64,000 nt of DNA from Papaver somniferum (lineage: Eukaryota > Streptophyta > Magnoliopsida > Ranunculales > Papaveraceae). The translations under genes and the position numbers were made by a program. This document shows, in pieces, positions 36,995 to 47,290 of the stretch. The stretch covers positions 138,967,939-139,031,938 of the forward strand of contig NC_039359.1 in assembly GCF_003573695.1 (NCBI RefSeq), given 5' to 3'. The notes beneath the pieces were generated by a model that was given only the letters and a program-made list of their open reading frames with translations, was not told the origin of the DNA and searched no databases. The stretch's first letter is position 1; each line of letters opens with the position of its first letter.

Positions 36995-38203
36995 TTACCC
37001 ACAAGAAGAGGAAACTGCAACAGACCAAGAAGATACCGAACATACCCTGCTTAAGACAACTACATCTAGTTGTGGTTCAGGTTCAGGCTCTATAAAAGGG
37101 TTTAAATAAAAGGTTTTCATCGGTTGGATTTCCTCAAATCTAAGATCCGGTTCAGGTATTAGAGTCTGGAAAAACTCAACTAAGAACTTATAAGCACATA
37201 ACAACAACCTGAATAACTGGGGATCCTCTAAGTCAATCATATTTGACTCACACAGCTGACCACAATGAAAGAGGTGGTCTTCCTTAAGAAAATGTGTCGA
37301 CCCTAATATCCTAAAGTGATTAGGTTTAGTCTCAAAACTTAATAACCGACACATCTTAAAATCAAAAGTTCCCACAATTGGTAGAAAAGTTTTTGGTGGG
37401 TAAACAAAGTCAATCTTGGTATTATTTCCTAAGCTAACCTCATCAACCATAGGATGCGTTTCTAACAGTTGAGACTCATGTTGAATATTATTAAGTTCGG
37501 GAAAACGAGTACGAAGATAGTCTCGTAAGATGGGTGAGGCATTGATGTCAAGTCCCAAGTGAGGGATATTTTTAAGAGTTAAAGAACATGGAGAATGATA
37601 ATCACCCCCAAACTTAGAGTTTTCGGCGTCTCTAGGTAGACTGGTCATAATCTCCCTAATTTCTAGGTCATCAGATTCCTGAAAGTGGGCGATTGATTTT
37701 TCTAAGTCAGGTTCATCCACGCTAATCTCTACGAGTTCTTCTAAGACTATTGTTTCTAAATCGTTTGACTCGAAAACAGTACTCTCAAGATAAACTGGTT
37801 CCTCTAAACCATCATCGGTTTCGTAATCATCGTCTAAAACGGGGGTATTTCTAGTCAAATACTCATCCTTTTGAATAGGTAAATAATTATTAAAATTATT
37901 TGGATTTGAACTAGAAATATCATTATGATCATCATCACCATCCTCCTCCTCATCATCACAATATAATTTTTGATATTCACGAATTCTCAAGCTTTGTTCC
38001 CAACTACATGGTCTATGTTTATAATATTTCTCATAGATCGTTAGAGGTGATTCCTCAATAAAAGTTGGAGTATCCATATATCGCTGCCCATGCATATATT
38101 CACCAAGAGTCATTTCCGAAGACGTCTCTTGATAACGAGAATTTCTAGACATATATTCTCGCAACGTCATCGCAGGTGGCGTCTCCTCAAAAGGATTCAT
38201 CAC
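36995..38203 (-). CDS. Uncharacterised 402-aa ORF of element A
   Basis: An intact frame with no domain I recognise, in an LTR element that lacks pol. The N-terminus holds a repeated motif, MTLREYM (about residue 13) and MTLGEYM (about residue 31), faintly like the TLREY motif near the N-terminus of some Tat-type Gag proteins. An acidic run EEEDGDDDHND follows at about residues 85-95, then a long Asp/Glu-rich stretch. The C-terminal third is better ordered, with Cys/His (GTFDFKMCRLL, DHLFHCGQLCESN) and a hydrophobic segment LFRLLLCAYKFLVEFF. No transmembrane signal is convincing, and there are no nucleic-acid-binding zinc knuckle or protease motifs. The ORF survives intact in a recent insertion. 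It could be a Gag-derived or additional structural protein, but the function is unknown. Confidence 0.7.
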   Translation of the reverse strand: MMNPFEETPPAMTLREYMSRNSRYQETSSEMTLGEYMHGQRYMDTPTFIEESPLTIYEKYYKHRPCSWEQSLRIREYQKLYCDDEEEDGDDDHNDISSSNPNNFNNYLPIQKDEYLTRNTPVLDDDYETDDGLEEPVYLESTVFESNDLETIVLEELVEISVDEPDLEKSIAHFQESDDLEIREIMTSLPRDAENSKFGGDYHSPCSLTLKNIPHLGLDINASPILRDYLRTRFPELNNIQHESQLLETHPMVDEVSLGNNTKIDFVYPPKTFLPIVGTFDFKMCRLLSFETKPNHFRILGSTHFLKEDHLFHCGQLCESNMIDLEDPQLFRLLLCAYKFLVEFFQTLIPEPDLRFEEIQPMKTFYLNPFIEPEPEPQLDVVVLSRVCSVSSWSVAVSSSCG

Positions 38204-39230
38204 CGAAGAAATATAAACTACAGAGGGATTCTATACAATCACAAACAAGGCCGACTCGACTCCACCAAAGAAAACCTAAAGATTTCTAGCAAACAAAAAG
38301 CATGATGGCTCCACTTAGATTATTTCTAGACCAGCTTCTATCTCTCGAAGGGGAATTCGTTACAGTTTGAGCAACCCCTCTGGATCAATCCGAGCTAATG
38401 TGAGATGAAACTGAGGCGAGGGAATCTCAATGGAGCTTTGATACCCAAGGCCACACCGGCATTACAAGGCGGCTTGTTTCAACTCCCAGAAGTCACCATG
38501 AACTTTAAAGTTGCTTAAAAGGTAACCAATATCCTGCGAAAATTTTTCCTAACAAGCTCGATACCTATAGGTCTCTTTCTAATCAGATTTTAAAGCTTGG
38601 GTTCGCGTTAGGTTTTTTTTTTCCTAAAATGGGCAAGAAGGGAACGGTGATGAAATCCGAACCCTTATCTTGTTTAGTCCAGGCCTTGCCCTTTACTAGG
38701 AAAATAAAGACAGTCTGGTTCGTCCTCAAACAATTATCACCTTAAGGCATACAGTAACTCGCTTTCAGGGGATTCACGAGTGTTTCGATTGGACTTACCT
38801 CCCGTACCAGACGGGGGATGAACCGTTGTCCTCGACTCGGGCCACGACTCCTATGCCGTGTACGAACCCGAGGGGCCGAGACGATATAGTAATCGTCGTC
38901 CTTCCCTGCACACAGTTTATATAATTTTTTTTTTTTAACAATACCCTTCCGTAGGGTTAAAAAAAGAATAAAGCCCGATTGTCCAGAATAAAGTCCAAAT
39001 AAAAAGTCCAAAAATTACAAAAATTATGAAAAATAAAGCCTATTTACAAATCCTAAAAAAAAAAATTATATCTTTTTTTTCTTCTCTTTTAGCTTTAAGC
39101 TTTTTGTTCCCAAGTCCTTAGTATTCCACTTCGAACCTGTAAATCAAAGACACAAAAAGAAACGTAAAAAGGAACAAATAATAGTAAAAAAAAAAAAAAA
39201 ACCTAAAAATTCTACCTAAGCACGAATCCG

Positions 39231-39247
39231 CGTCGGCGGCGACAAAA
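39231..39247 (-). other. Primer-binding site of element A
   Basis: Adjacent to the 5' LTR, the minus strand reads TTTTGTCGCCGCCGACGCGG. It aligns with the tRNA-Asp complement TGGCGCCGTTGCCGGGGA with several mismatches, so it is either a degenerate tRNA-Asp site or uses another tRNA. Confidence 0.5.
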
Positions 39248-40768
39248 TGATTATTGATTCTTCGGGGGTTGTACTAATGAGGTTCAAACTCTCGGACTTG
39301 TGAAGATTAAATTTAAAGATTTAATAAAATTATATACAAAATTATTAACAATGGGTGCGAGAGGTAACCAAGACACTAGATTCCACTATTATGCAAAATT
39401 GAATGATAAATATTTCAAAACTCTATTCAATTCTTAAGTCCTTTTTTATCTTTAATTCACTATCAATCATACAGATTCTCAAACATTATTTGCAAACCTT
39501 AAGCATAGATTATCAAGAGATTAAACCAAGCATAACCTATCAAACTGAATAACAAATAATTAAGACAATCATTCAAACAATTTAAAACTCTGCAAAAGCA
39601 GCGATTAGGTGAATTATATAATTAAATGAAATAGTTACCCATTTATGTTGCATGAATAGCTTCCTCCATTGCCTTGGTTACGAGGGAATTAGCTCATCAT
39701 AGTATAAATGCTCTCAAAATAATTTATTATGGCTCAAAAATGGTTTACAAATGATGAGAAGAAGAGAAAATGGTGTAAACTGTAATCTGCGACGCACAAA
39801 AAGCGTCACAGATTGAAAGATAAATGAAAAGTGCTGCTGCTGTTTAGACTGTGCGACCCACGGATGTGCGTCTTAGACACTGTTCATAAACGACTGTCCT
39901 TGCGAGTCCGTTCTTCGTGTTCTTGGTGTTCTTCATCATCAGCAGCAGCAGCAACAGCAACAGAGTTTCATCAACTCTTGATTTCTGCTTCTCTGGCCCT
40001 CCTATCGACTCCCCAAACTCTCGACAACCCTTCTAGGACTCATGTATCTCCTATTTATACATTCCAGGCGCATCAAATCTCGCCATTAATTCCTCAAAAT
40101 TTTCACAGTAAAGGAAAATTATTCTTGGGAATAATTTCTTATTTTCTTTCTCTGCATGCGTTAATTGTCTTGATAATTTCCAAAATCTGTTGATATGAAA
40201 CCTAGGAGAATATCTGCACTTAACTTCCACAACCCATGCGGCATCTTTACGTAATTTTCTTTCCAAGTTTAACCGATATCTCTTCTTTCCTGCTTTAATC
40301 GAGAATCGATTATCTGGCCAACTTTGATCGATCCCAACCACCACAATATCTTCTTATATCCATATCACATATACTCATTAAGTTTCAGCGATTTAATCTC
40401 CTTATAACACCTTCAAAAATCGATTGGAAAATCTACCAGTGTATAAAGAAAATTTCCCGCCAAAATTTATTTGAATTTGAAAGAAGGGTTCCCCTTAACC
40501 AGAGCTGGGGTGCGAATAGGAATTGGGGTGGAAATAGTAATTTTTCTGGGTTCCTCAAGCACATTTCTGGGGCGTTTCCGGTGCATTTTTGGGGTGCCTT
40601 TAGTAATTTTCTCCGGGGTGTAAAACACCACTTTTTGAGCCCATTTCGCCGCAAGGGCTTATTTCTCTAAAAACATCTACAAAAACACAAAATAACACAA
40701 TAAGTACTTAATCGAGTCTAACAATACAGAATATTAAGAACAAAATAGACACATAAATGCGTCTATCA
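39248..40768 (-). repeat. 5' LTR of element A
   Basis: 1521 bp, partner of 34000-35521. The right flank TTTGA at 40769-40773 is the target duplication. Confidence 0.95.
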
Positions 40769-41498
40769 TTTGATGCAGAAGGTAATTGAGATGCAACTGA
40801 AAGTGATTGAGAGGGATTGCTTCTGCTTGACGAACCAACATAATTGGATGCTCCTCTTTCGCTTTGGGACATGATTAATTTCACGAATTGAAAACTCTAA
40901 TTTCAGAAACCCTAAATTGAAAATTTAGTTTTTAGGATTGAAATTAAACTCGAAAGAAAAAGAAGAAGATAACCCTAGTTTTCTAATCAGTAATCACAGA
41001 TGATTTGTATAGAGAAGATGATGATTTTGCTCGAATTGAAAGGAAGGAGATGAGGGTGAGGGGTGACTTTTTCTTCTCTCGTTTGTGTTACTGAAGAAGA
41101 AGAACAAAAGAAGTGAATCAAGTGATTCTGTCGAGTATAATATCTAGGTATAGCGGAATTTACACGTTAGCGGTTATCGGAAATAAGGCTAACAGAAATA
41201 GCCCAACCGGTACCGTTACGGTAGAATAAAATTATGCGCTACATTATCGGTTACGGTTAACCGATTACCGGTATAACAGAACTAAACCTAACGGAAACCC
41301 GATAACCGGATTCAGCTAACGGATAACGGTTATCCATTGACATGCCTATTTGTTAGAATATGCACACGCTCACTTGGCACACAATAACTAACCAAGAAGA
41401 GACGGTAAAGATAACAGAAGGGGATTTTGCCAATTAGTGATCTATAAAGGGGGTAATGCAAATATCTATTTATTTTGAGGGGAAATACAAAATCCCCC

Positions 41499-42306
41499 TC
41501 AGCCATTAAAGATGAAATACCCAAATATATACAAACTGTCAAAACAGAAGAAGGATACTATCAAAGACATAGTGCAAAATTGATCATGGAACATTCAACT
41601 AAGTAGAAATCTGACACAGAATGAGACTACAGAAATGCTTGCACTATTTGCGGATTTGGGTACTCCTCCAGTTTTAGACGATGAGGCTACATATGAGTTG
41701 AGATGCACACTTGCAGGAGGTTTTAGTGCTAAAACATGTTACAAATGGCTGGTGGAGCAGTTGCCAGCATCTCCAAATCAAATCACAGTCTCTTGCATAT
41801 GGATTCAATATGTTCCTCCTAAAGTGCAGTACTTCTTGTGGTCAGCAGCTTTAAATGCCATTCCAACTTTGGATAATTTGGTAAGAAGGGGATGCCAAGT
41901 ACAAAATCAATTATGCCCCATGTGCCAGCTGCAACCAGAAACAGTGAACCATCTATTTTTATATTGTGCATATGCCTCTAAAGTGTGGAATTATTTTCTC
42001 AGAGGATATGATGTTAGATGGGTGCAAGGAGAGACTCTCATTACTCAATTGGAAGTTTGGGAATTTCGCAGAGGAAGGAACATGGGCAGAAAATTTTGGT
42101 CTTTATTAATATTTGCAATTTGGTGGTCCATATGGGATGAAAGGAATAGAAGAGTCATGGCGCATAAGAAACCAAGAGAAGCTGAAGTGGTGATTACTGA
42201 AGTGAAGCTCTTACTTTACAAATGGGGTACAAATCAAAAGTGGTTTCAATTTAACTCTTTTAGAGAGCTTGTAACTCACTGGAAAGTGATCATCAACTGC
42301 AGATAA
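41499..42306 (+). pseudogene. LINE C-terminal region with zf-RVT zinc finger
   Basis: Continuation of the LINE polypeptide after the nested inserts. It opens with PLKMKYPNIYKLSKQKKD, has a stop near 41580, and then an uninterrupted 223-codon frame (41635-42306). The zf-RVT domain shows WIQYVPPKVQYFLW, then CPMC...HLFLYC (CX2C-X8-HX4C), followed by WSLLIFAIWWSIWDERNRR. This is the RNase H-proximal tail typical of plant L1 ORF2. TAA is at 42304. The next 83 bases are the 3' trailer and A-rich tail. Confidence 0.92.
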
Positions 42307-42401
42307 TGTAAGAAACACATAAAATGGGGGCTTAGGCCTTTTTAGATTTTCTTTTAATATATCAACCTTTCTATTCAAAAAAGAAAGAAGACAGTATTCG
42401 A

Positions 42402-43050
42402 CATGCTGGAGTCATTTCATATATAGCTCCAATCATTCAAAGTACCAAAACATATTTAATATAGACATCGTTTTTTCATCAATTTTTTCAGCTACAAATA
42501 TTTTGCATATCTTGCGGTCTTTTTCTTTGTGTTGGAGATAGATTTTGTTATTAAGATGCAAAGACAAAACTTATGCATCCAAAAAAAATATAGGTGAAGG
42601 CATAGATGGGGTGTTTGCCACGTCCTTACCAGACTGTATTGCCCGTCTAATTGTTTGCGCATCAAAAAAGAAAAATAATAAAGCCTCTCCATTCTATTTT
42701 AGGTTGAAATGACCCTACAAAACCTCATTCAATTTCACATCCAAACTTTCATAGAGATTTTGTACTTGATGTACGGATCTTACGCATCATTGTGCACACA
42801 CCACATGTTGAAGGCTTGAAGAAGCCGAGAAAAAGAAAAGGAGCGCCTACAACTGGGACAGCAGGTCTTGCCCAAATCTGGGACATGAGGTGGCACAATT
42901 TTAATGATTAAGAAGGGAATGATTCTAGCATCGGGATTAATAGCGAGTGAAGAGGAAAATTATTAAAGATCCGGATCTATTGTCCCATATCTGGACAATG
43001 ATAGTTGTCCCATATCTAGAGCTTTCGTAAAACAAGTTGTTTTAAAGAAA
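42402..43050. other. Intergenic, no gene recognised
   Basis: No coding or transposon signal that I can support. TGTCCCATATCT occurs twice near 42983 and 43009. Confidence 0.4.
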
Positions 43051-43195
43051 CAACTAAGTACTACTTCCTTCAAGTTTTAAAACAAGTTGTTTTAAAACAA
43101 GTTGTTTTAAAGAAACCGGTCAAACGTACATCGGTCATGTCCCTGTTTGTGAGGGCCTAGTTCTGGACAACTAAGTACTACTTCCTTCAAGTTTG
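43051..43195 (+). repeat. Direct repeat CAACTAAGTACTACTTCCTT, 117 bp apart
   Basis: The 28-base stretch beginning CAACTAAGTACTACTTCC occurs at 43051 and again at 43168. Between them AAAACAAGTTGTTTTAAA, a near-palindrome, repeats from 43078. The core AAGTACTACTTCCTTC occurs a third time at 44123-44138. Confidence 0.75.
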
Positions 43196-44122
43196 CCATT
43201 GATTCTGCAGCAGTGATAGATGCACCGAGGGATTTATCCCGCAATCTCGGTGATGTCTCACAAAACCGCGGGCCCCATCACCAAGGGAGTTTAGCATGGG
43301 GCTACATATTTATGGCGGGTCCCAGTGAACTGTGAGAGAGCACCGAGGTTGCGGGATAAATCCCTTGGTGCATCTATCATTTTTGTTGATTATGAGATAA
43401 TTATAGACCATCTCTCTCTTAGAAAAACCTCTCTCTCTTCTCCCTACACAGAGAAAAAAAAGCTCCCCACCGGAAATATCACCTACTCAGATCTGGTCCG
43501 TTTTGGGCCGGATTTGAGGGATCTTTACTCCCTTTCCTTGCTTTTCACTAGATCTTTGTTATAGCTAGGTTTATTTGTGTTTCTTTCTTATCATTTGATA
43601 AGTTTTTTGCACCTTTGTGGTGGTTTTATCTCCTATATTAGAGAGGTTTATCTCGGCTTTAATGGTCGTTCTTGGTCACCATGGGTTTTAAGATCGCTTG
43701 AGATGCATTCCAACGACGAGATCTTCATCATTTTTGTCTCCGATGACGGAATCTTCATCCTTAGATTATCCGGCGACGAAATCTTCAACAATGATATTCT
43801 TGACGACGGGATTTTCATCACAAGTTTTAAGAGATTTGAGCAAATCACTCCAATTTTTGGAGCATTTCTTTATGAAGAAAAAAAATAAACAAAATGGTTG
43901 GATTTCAATTCCGAGAAAAACCATTACTCCACCGATTTAATCGGTTCTTATTCATGCTTATATTCGTCATGTTCCGTTGATCCTTTTCTTTCTCTTGTCG
44001 GATTTTTCGGTGTTGTACTTGTATGGCATGTTCTTGTTACTTTGTAATCTCTAATTTTCCATTTTAAACCCAATGTAACCTTGAATTTCCATTAATGACA
44101 GGTTTCTTTGTTATCAAAAAAA
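43189..44122 (+). mobile_element. Possible retroposed segment with A-tail and 16-bp flanking repeats
   Basis: AAGTACTACTTCCTTC at 43173-43188 is repeated exactly at 44123-44138, and the right copy is preceded by TTATCAAAAAAAA. Long direct flanks plus a terminal A run are the marks of LINE-driven insertion. The interior contains a MITE (43214-43379) and 5'-leader-like sequence with 79-103-codon frames that I do not recognise. The same core repeat also occurs at 43056, which weakens the argument because the repeat pre-exists locally. Confidence 0.4.
43214..43379. mobile_element. MITE with 37-bp inverted ends
   Basis: TGATAGATGCACCGAGGG at the left mirrors CCCTTGGTGCATCTATCA at the right. Inverted similarity extends about 37 bp with three or so mismatches. 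It is 166 bp long and non-coding, and its superfamily is unclear because no target duplication stands out. Confidence 0.7.
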
Positions 44123-44138
44123 AAGTACTACTTCCTTC

Positions 44139-44571
44139 TGTCTATCAATATTCAGTTTGATAATTACTATTTATTTATTTATTTTCATAAAAGGAGGAAG
44201 CAAATCTCAAAGTTTAACATTGATAATAAACCAATCCAGAATCGGAAGAGTTACAAGATTAACTTGGGGGTATTTTTATCGGACAAAATTCACCAACCAA
44301 ACATCGTAGATACAATTCATATTATGAAGAAGGCACCTATTTGTTTCATGCCTACTCAGGACAAGTTTAATCACCCCGGTTTGGATTAAAATAATCAAGT
44401 TATTTGGAACTTGGGAAACACTGACACGGACACGGGACACAGACACGATACGGACACAGGGACCTCCAAAACTCAAAATCATCAGGACATGGACACGTTT
44501 CTACATATACTAATTAAATAATTTTTATATACTAAAATCATACTCTTATGGTATATCAAATACATTAATCA
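44139..44571. other. Intergenic, no gene recognised
   Basis: Contains CACGGACACGGGACACAGACACGATACGG-like GACACG repeats (44428-44495). A 93-codon open frame (44108-44389) has no recognisable product. Confidence 0.4.
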
Positions 44572-44731
44572 TGTTACAGGGCCTACGGCCCATGGATGTG
44601 CGGTCCATCCAATTACCCCTTTATATGTTTATATTGTAACCTATGTAATTATAGTGAAATATCTCTAATATAATGGTACTTCTTCTTGTCTCTCCATGTC
44701 TCCTTCCTTCACCGCTGATTATCCTCAATCA
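44572..44731 (+). repeat. 5' LTR of copia element 2
   Basis: It shares with the 158-bp LTR of element 1 the start TGTT..AGGGC, the stretch CCCATGGATGTGCGG, and the CTCC/TCTCC-rich end. It is much more diverged from them than they are from each other. Confidence 0.75.
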
Positions 44732-45236
44732 CGTTATCATGCACGATGCTATACCGCAGAGCGATCAATTTATTTTCCCGACATGGATGATCTGCATCAT
44801 CGTCAAGCTAATGTGAAAATCGCTGGAATCAAATCAGATAAGTTAGATCTGTTTTACCTATAAACATATATATATATTTTGTCTTTTCCCTGTTTTTGAT
44901 TTTGGCTAAATCCAATATATCTAGTTATGGACGATTTTCTTTTCTTCATTTTTTTTGGTCTTTAATTAAAAAAAAAATGTTGAAAGAAGTTGCATTAATA
45001 ATTAGATCTGATTAGAGGGAGTTATCATCATGATTTTGTGTTCATAAGAGTTTTCCAATGTTGTGTAATAGTAAAGATATTTTTTAATGAATCTAGATTT
45101 TGTTCTGTCGGTGGGAAAATATCGTGTTCGCATCCCACCCAACCTGCTGATGAAATTATCTTGTTCGTCCCAGTGTCTGTTCGTCTTTACGAGAAGAAAG
45201 AAAATCCGCCTCGTCTGTTCTTGAGAAGGAAGAAAC

Positions 45237-45326
45237 CAGTCCGGTTCAGCTCAGTCCGGTTCAGCCCAGTCCGGTCCAGCCAAGTTCGGTTCAAGCCAGT
45301 CCGGTTCAGTCCAGTCCGTTTCAGAC
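45237..45326 (+). repeat. Minisatellite, six 15-bp units
   Basis: Six consecutive variants of CAGTCCGGTTCAGCC. Being 15 bp, the unit preserves frame, and the 110-codon open frame over it reads VRFSS, VRFSP, VRSSQ, VRFKP, VRFSP, VRFRQ. It lies between the 5' LTR and the pol region of copia element 2. Confidence 0.8.
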
Positions 45327-47139
45327 AGGCCCGATTCTGTTCTGCTCCGTTCCATTCTGGTCGTGCGTGACAAAGATTGTTCCTGTTTTATTTGTATACA
45401 GTGGGAACCATTGTTTGAGGTATGTATCTAATATAGGTCTTTATATTGGATGTTTGTTGAGCTTATTTATTTGGTTTTTAGAACATGCCTAGTTCCGTTT
45501 TTTTTTTGTCTTAAGATAAGTCCATATCATATAAACGGTCAATTTAAATTATGATTGCTTATCTCGATCATTAAGAATTTTGGTCTTAATGTTATTTTGT
45601 TCAAATTGAATATGATATTGGCTATAGTTCAATGATTTCTTTTGTTAAATTGTTTGTACCAACTCAATTCCAATGTATTTATTCGGGGCTTATATGTACT
45701 TGAGCACCATTATTGGATACTTGATATTTTCCCAAAAATTTGAATGTTCCGTGGAATGTATCCACTTGCTCGACTATTAATCTTTCAGCAGTTTCAAAAT
45801 AGACGTTCAAATAAAATCACATGTATTCTAATTTTTGTGGAAGAACTCATAAAAGATGATATGAGTCATAAAATTTTCATTTCTCTACTTCATCCATAAT
45901 ACTAATGAACCAGTATATGTTGAAGTATGACAACAAGAGAATTATCTTTAGTAATATATTCAACCTAAAGTAAGTGGTTGACATGTGTAGTGAGATTCTC
46001 TTGGCCTATTGAGATAAAGAAATTTCTCAAATTAAGCTAAATGTAGCAAAATTGAAAATTAAAATAACCCCAAAGTAATTAGTGTTAGACGTACTGACTC
46101 ATATAAAGCATGTGATAAGGGACATGTATCTCATGAGACAAAAATATTATTTTTTCCCCAGCAGTAATGTCACCAAAGTATAGGTATCAATTGAAAATGG
46201 GATCAGCTAAAATATAATTCTAGCTCCTATCATAATAAAAGAGTTGGAAATGCACCTGGTCATAGGTGTTGGTATATACAATGTAATGTGTATGTGTATC
46301 ATAATAACAACCAATTTTCACATCAACTTTAATGGCAACAAGAACTTTGTCTGGCCAATTCCCTATCTTATCGGGCGCATCACTGCTGATTTATTTTTTC
46401 AAGATAGAACAAAGACGTCGAAAAATATCTAGATGTACCAAGAGATAATCACACCTTGTTAAATTTCCAAGTAACCCGTGCAAATGGATATCATATAGAA
46501 CATCAAAATGATGAGAATATAACTGATTGCATCTTTTATTGTCTCTAATATATTTGGAAGGAAATATATTTTAGAGAAACTAATGAGTCAATCTAGTGCA
46601 ATGTAATTCACTATAATATTTGGATTATTGAATCCATATTAACTCCGACGGTGAAATGTTGGAAACTGACTCATACAGGCTTTGGGCATAACCATAAAGA
46701 AACATTGGTTGTGACATGATGATTGTTTTGAAAGAACTCATACAAATATCACTTTATTTGAGTGAACGAAAATGGGAAAAAGATTGACAGAATGCAAAGT
46801 GACGACATATCTCTCAATAAGTGTTTTCTAAATTACTAGATGTACAACCCCCCTTCCCATTATGCTTTTAGGTAAGAAAGCATATCATTCATTTTTACAA
46901 AGTCTTCAGTAAAATAGGATCGAGACCATCCTAAGATGCAAATGGTAAAAATTCCATATTACAAAGAAAATAAAGTGAAATTTAGAAAAATATTCATGCA
47001 GAATGCGGACCAATAAAGTGACTGATGGATCTGGTGAATGTTTTGACATTTTGGACTAGTTATAGTTCCCAAGAAATTTTCGTTTGAACTCCTAGCACAT
47101 ATTACACAATGCAAAGTGCAAAGGCCAACCACCCTTGTT

Positions 47140-47290
47140 AATGCTAGAGAATTTACATCAAAAGGACTTGATGAATATTGCATGTTTAATAGGATCAACA
47201 TAGAGCATCTTATACCCAATGGTCTCGCAGAAGCTACCATCAAAGGTTACAGATGGTGTCTAAGGAATAGGTTATGCATACCAACCTAAC
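47140..47290 (+). pseudogene. Copia integrase fragment (element 2)
   Basis: On the plus strand the frame reads NAREFTSKGLDEYCMFNRI, then IEHLIPNGLAEATIKGYRW, homologous to the integrase remnant of element 1 at 15273-15635. Here NGLAE is kept, nearer the intact copia HTQNGLAES motif, although H and Q are lost. Stops and shifts surround it. Confidence 0.75.

Larger units (their letters stand above)
34000..40768 (-). mobile_element. Young RT-less LTR retrotransposon (element A) inside the hAT transposase gene
   Basis: Target duplication TTTGA at 33995-33999 and 40769-40773. LTRs of 1522 and 1521 bp enclose a 3726-bp internal region. On the minus strand a polypurine tract, AAGTTTGGGGGTATT, abuts the 3' LTR at 35522, and a primer site (TGTCGCCGCCGACGCGG, resembling the tRNA-Asp class with mismatches) follows the 5' LTR at 39247. 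The only long frame is a 402-codon ORF at 36995-38203. There is no protease, reverse transcriptase or integrase. By eye about 16 differences separate the LTRs (about 1%), so the insertion is recent. The leader and trailer resemble Tat/Athila Gypsy elements. Confidence 0.93.
31979..40872 (-). pseudogene. hAT transposase, BED zinc-finger type, disrupted
   Basis: The reading frame starts at the ATG at 40872 (MSQSERGASNYVGSS), runs to the insertion at 40773, resumes at 33994 in frame, and continues through a 504-codon stretch to about 32490. Order of parts: a BED-like zinc finger (CKHC...HYHAKTC), the RNase H-like hAT core (STDMCSC... and ...SDSASSNN...), a DUF4413-like segment with ILDPRYK, and the C-terminal dimerisation region (SVASESMFSISGRVL). 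A frameshift near 32490 and a TAG near 32274 break it. A GTAAGT donor near 31977 suggests a final intron. It resembles the RICESLEEPER-type group. Its TIRs, TSD and protein all agree on hAT. Confidence 0.92.
31370..41348 (-). mobile_element. hAT transposon, split by an LTR retrotransposon
   Basis: Exact 8-bp target duplication TTTGTTAG at 31362-31369 and 41349-41356. The terminal inverted repeats are TAGGCCTGTCAACGG on the left and TAGGCATGTCAATGG on the right strand. Subterminal regions (31385-31560 and 41150-41340) are packed with CGGTTAACCG/ACCGATAACCG units, typical transposase-binding arrays of hAT elements. Without the 6.8-kb LTR element it is about 3.2 kb and encodes a broken hAT transposase on the minus strand. 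Confidence 0.95.
30324..41498. mobile_element. Tourist/PIF-Harbinger-like element with 90-bp inverted ends, inserted in the LINE
   Basis: The left terminal repeat (30324-30414, starting GGGGGATTTTGTGTTT) matches the reverse complement of the right one (41411-41498) over about 90 bp with few differences. Flanks are TTA (30321-30323) and TCA (41499-41501). Collapsing them to one TCA restores the LINE frame, so a 3-bp duplication with one later transition is likely. Without the hAT insert it is about 1.2 kb and has no transposase, so it is non-autonomous. The interior 30415-31361 holds only short open frames (84 and 66 codons) of unknown nature. Confidence 0.8.
27306..42389 (+). mobile_element. 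5'-truncated LINE retrotransposon, host of a nested transposon stack
   Basis: A 12-bp direct repeat, GACAGTATTCGA, lies at 27294-27305 and 42390-42401. Between them is a LINE whose own sequence is 27306-27903, 30286-30323 and 41499-42389, ending in an A-rich tail (CAAAAAAGAAAGAA). Removing the two inserts (27904-30285 and 30324-41498 plus one TSD each) leaves about 1.5 kb of LINE coding for the reverse transcriptase tail and zf-RVT region. The frame runs through both junctions, for example GNAISFWWDKWTGN across the solo-LTR site. A stop at 27568, a shift near 27817 and a stop near 41580 show it is dead. Confidence 0.93.

Noticed and set aside
43325..43940. Open frames of 66-103 codons in overlapping frames near 43.6 kb
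   Set aside because: Serine/isoleucine-rich by-products of a GACGA(A/G)ATCTTCA repeat-like tract. No domain seen.
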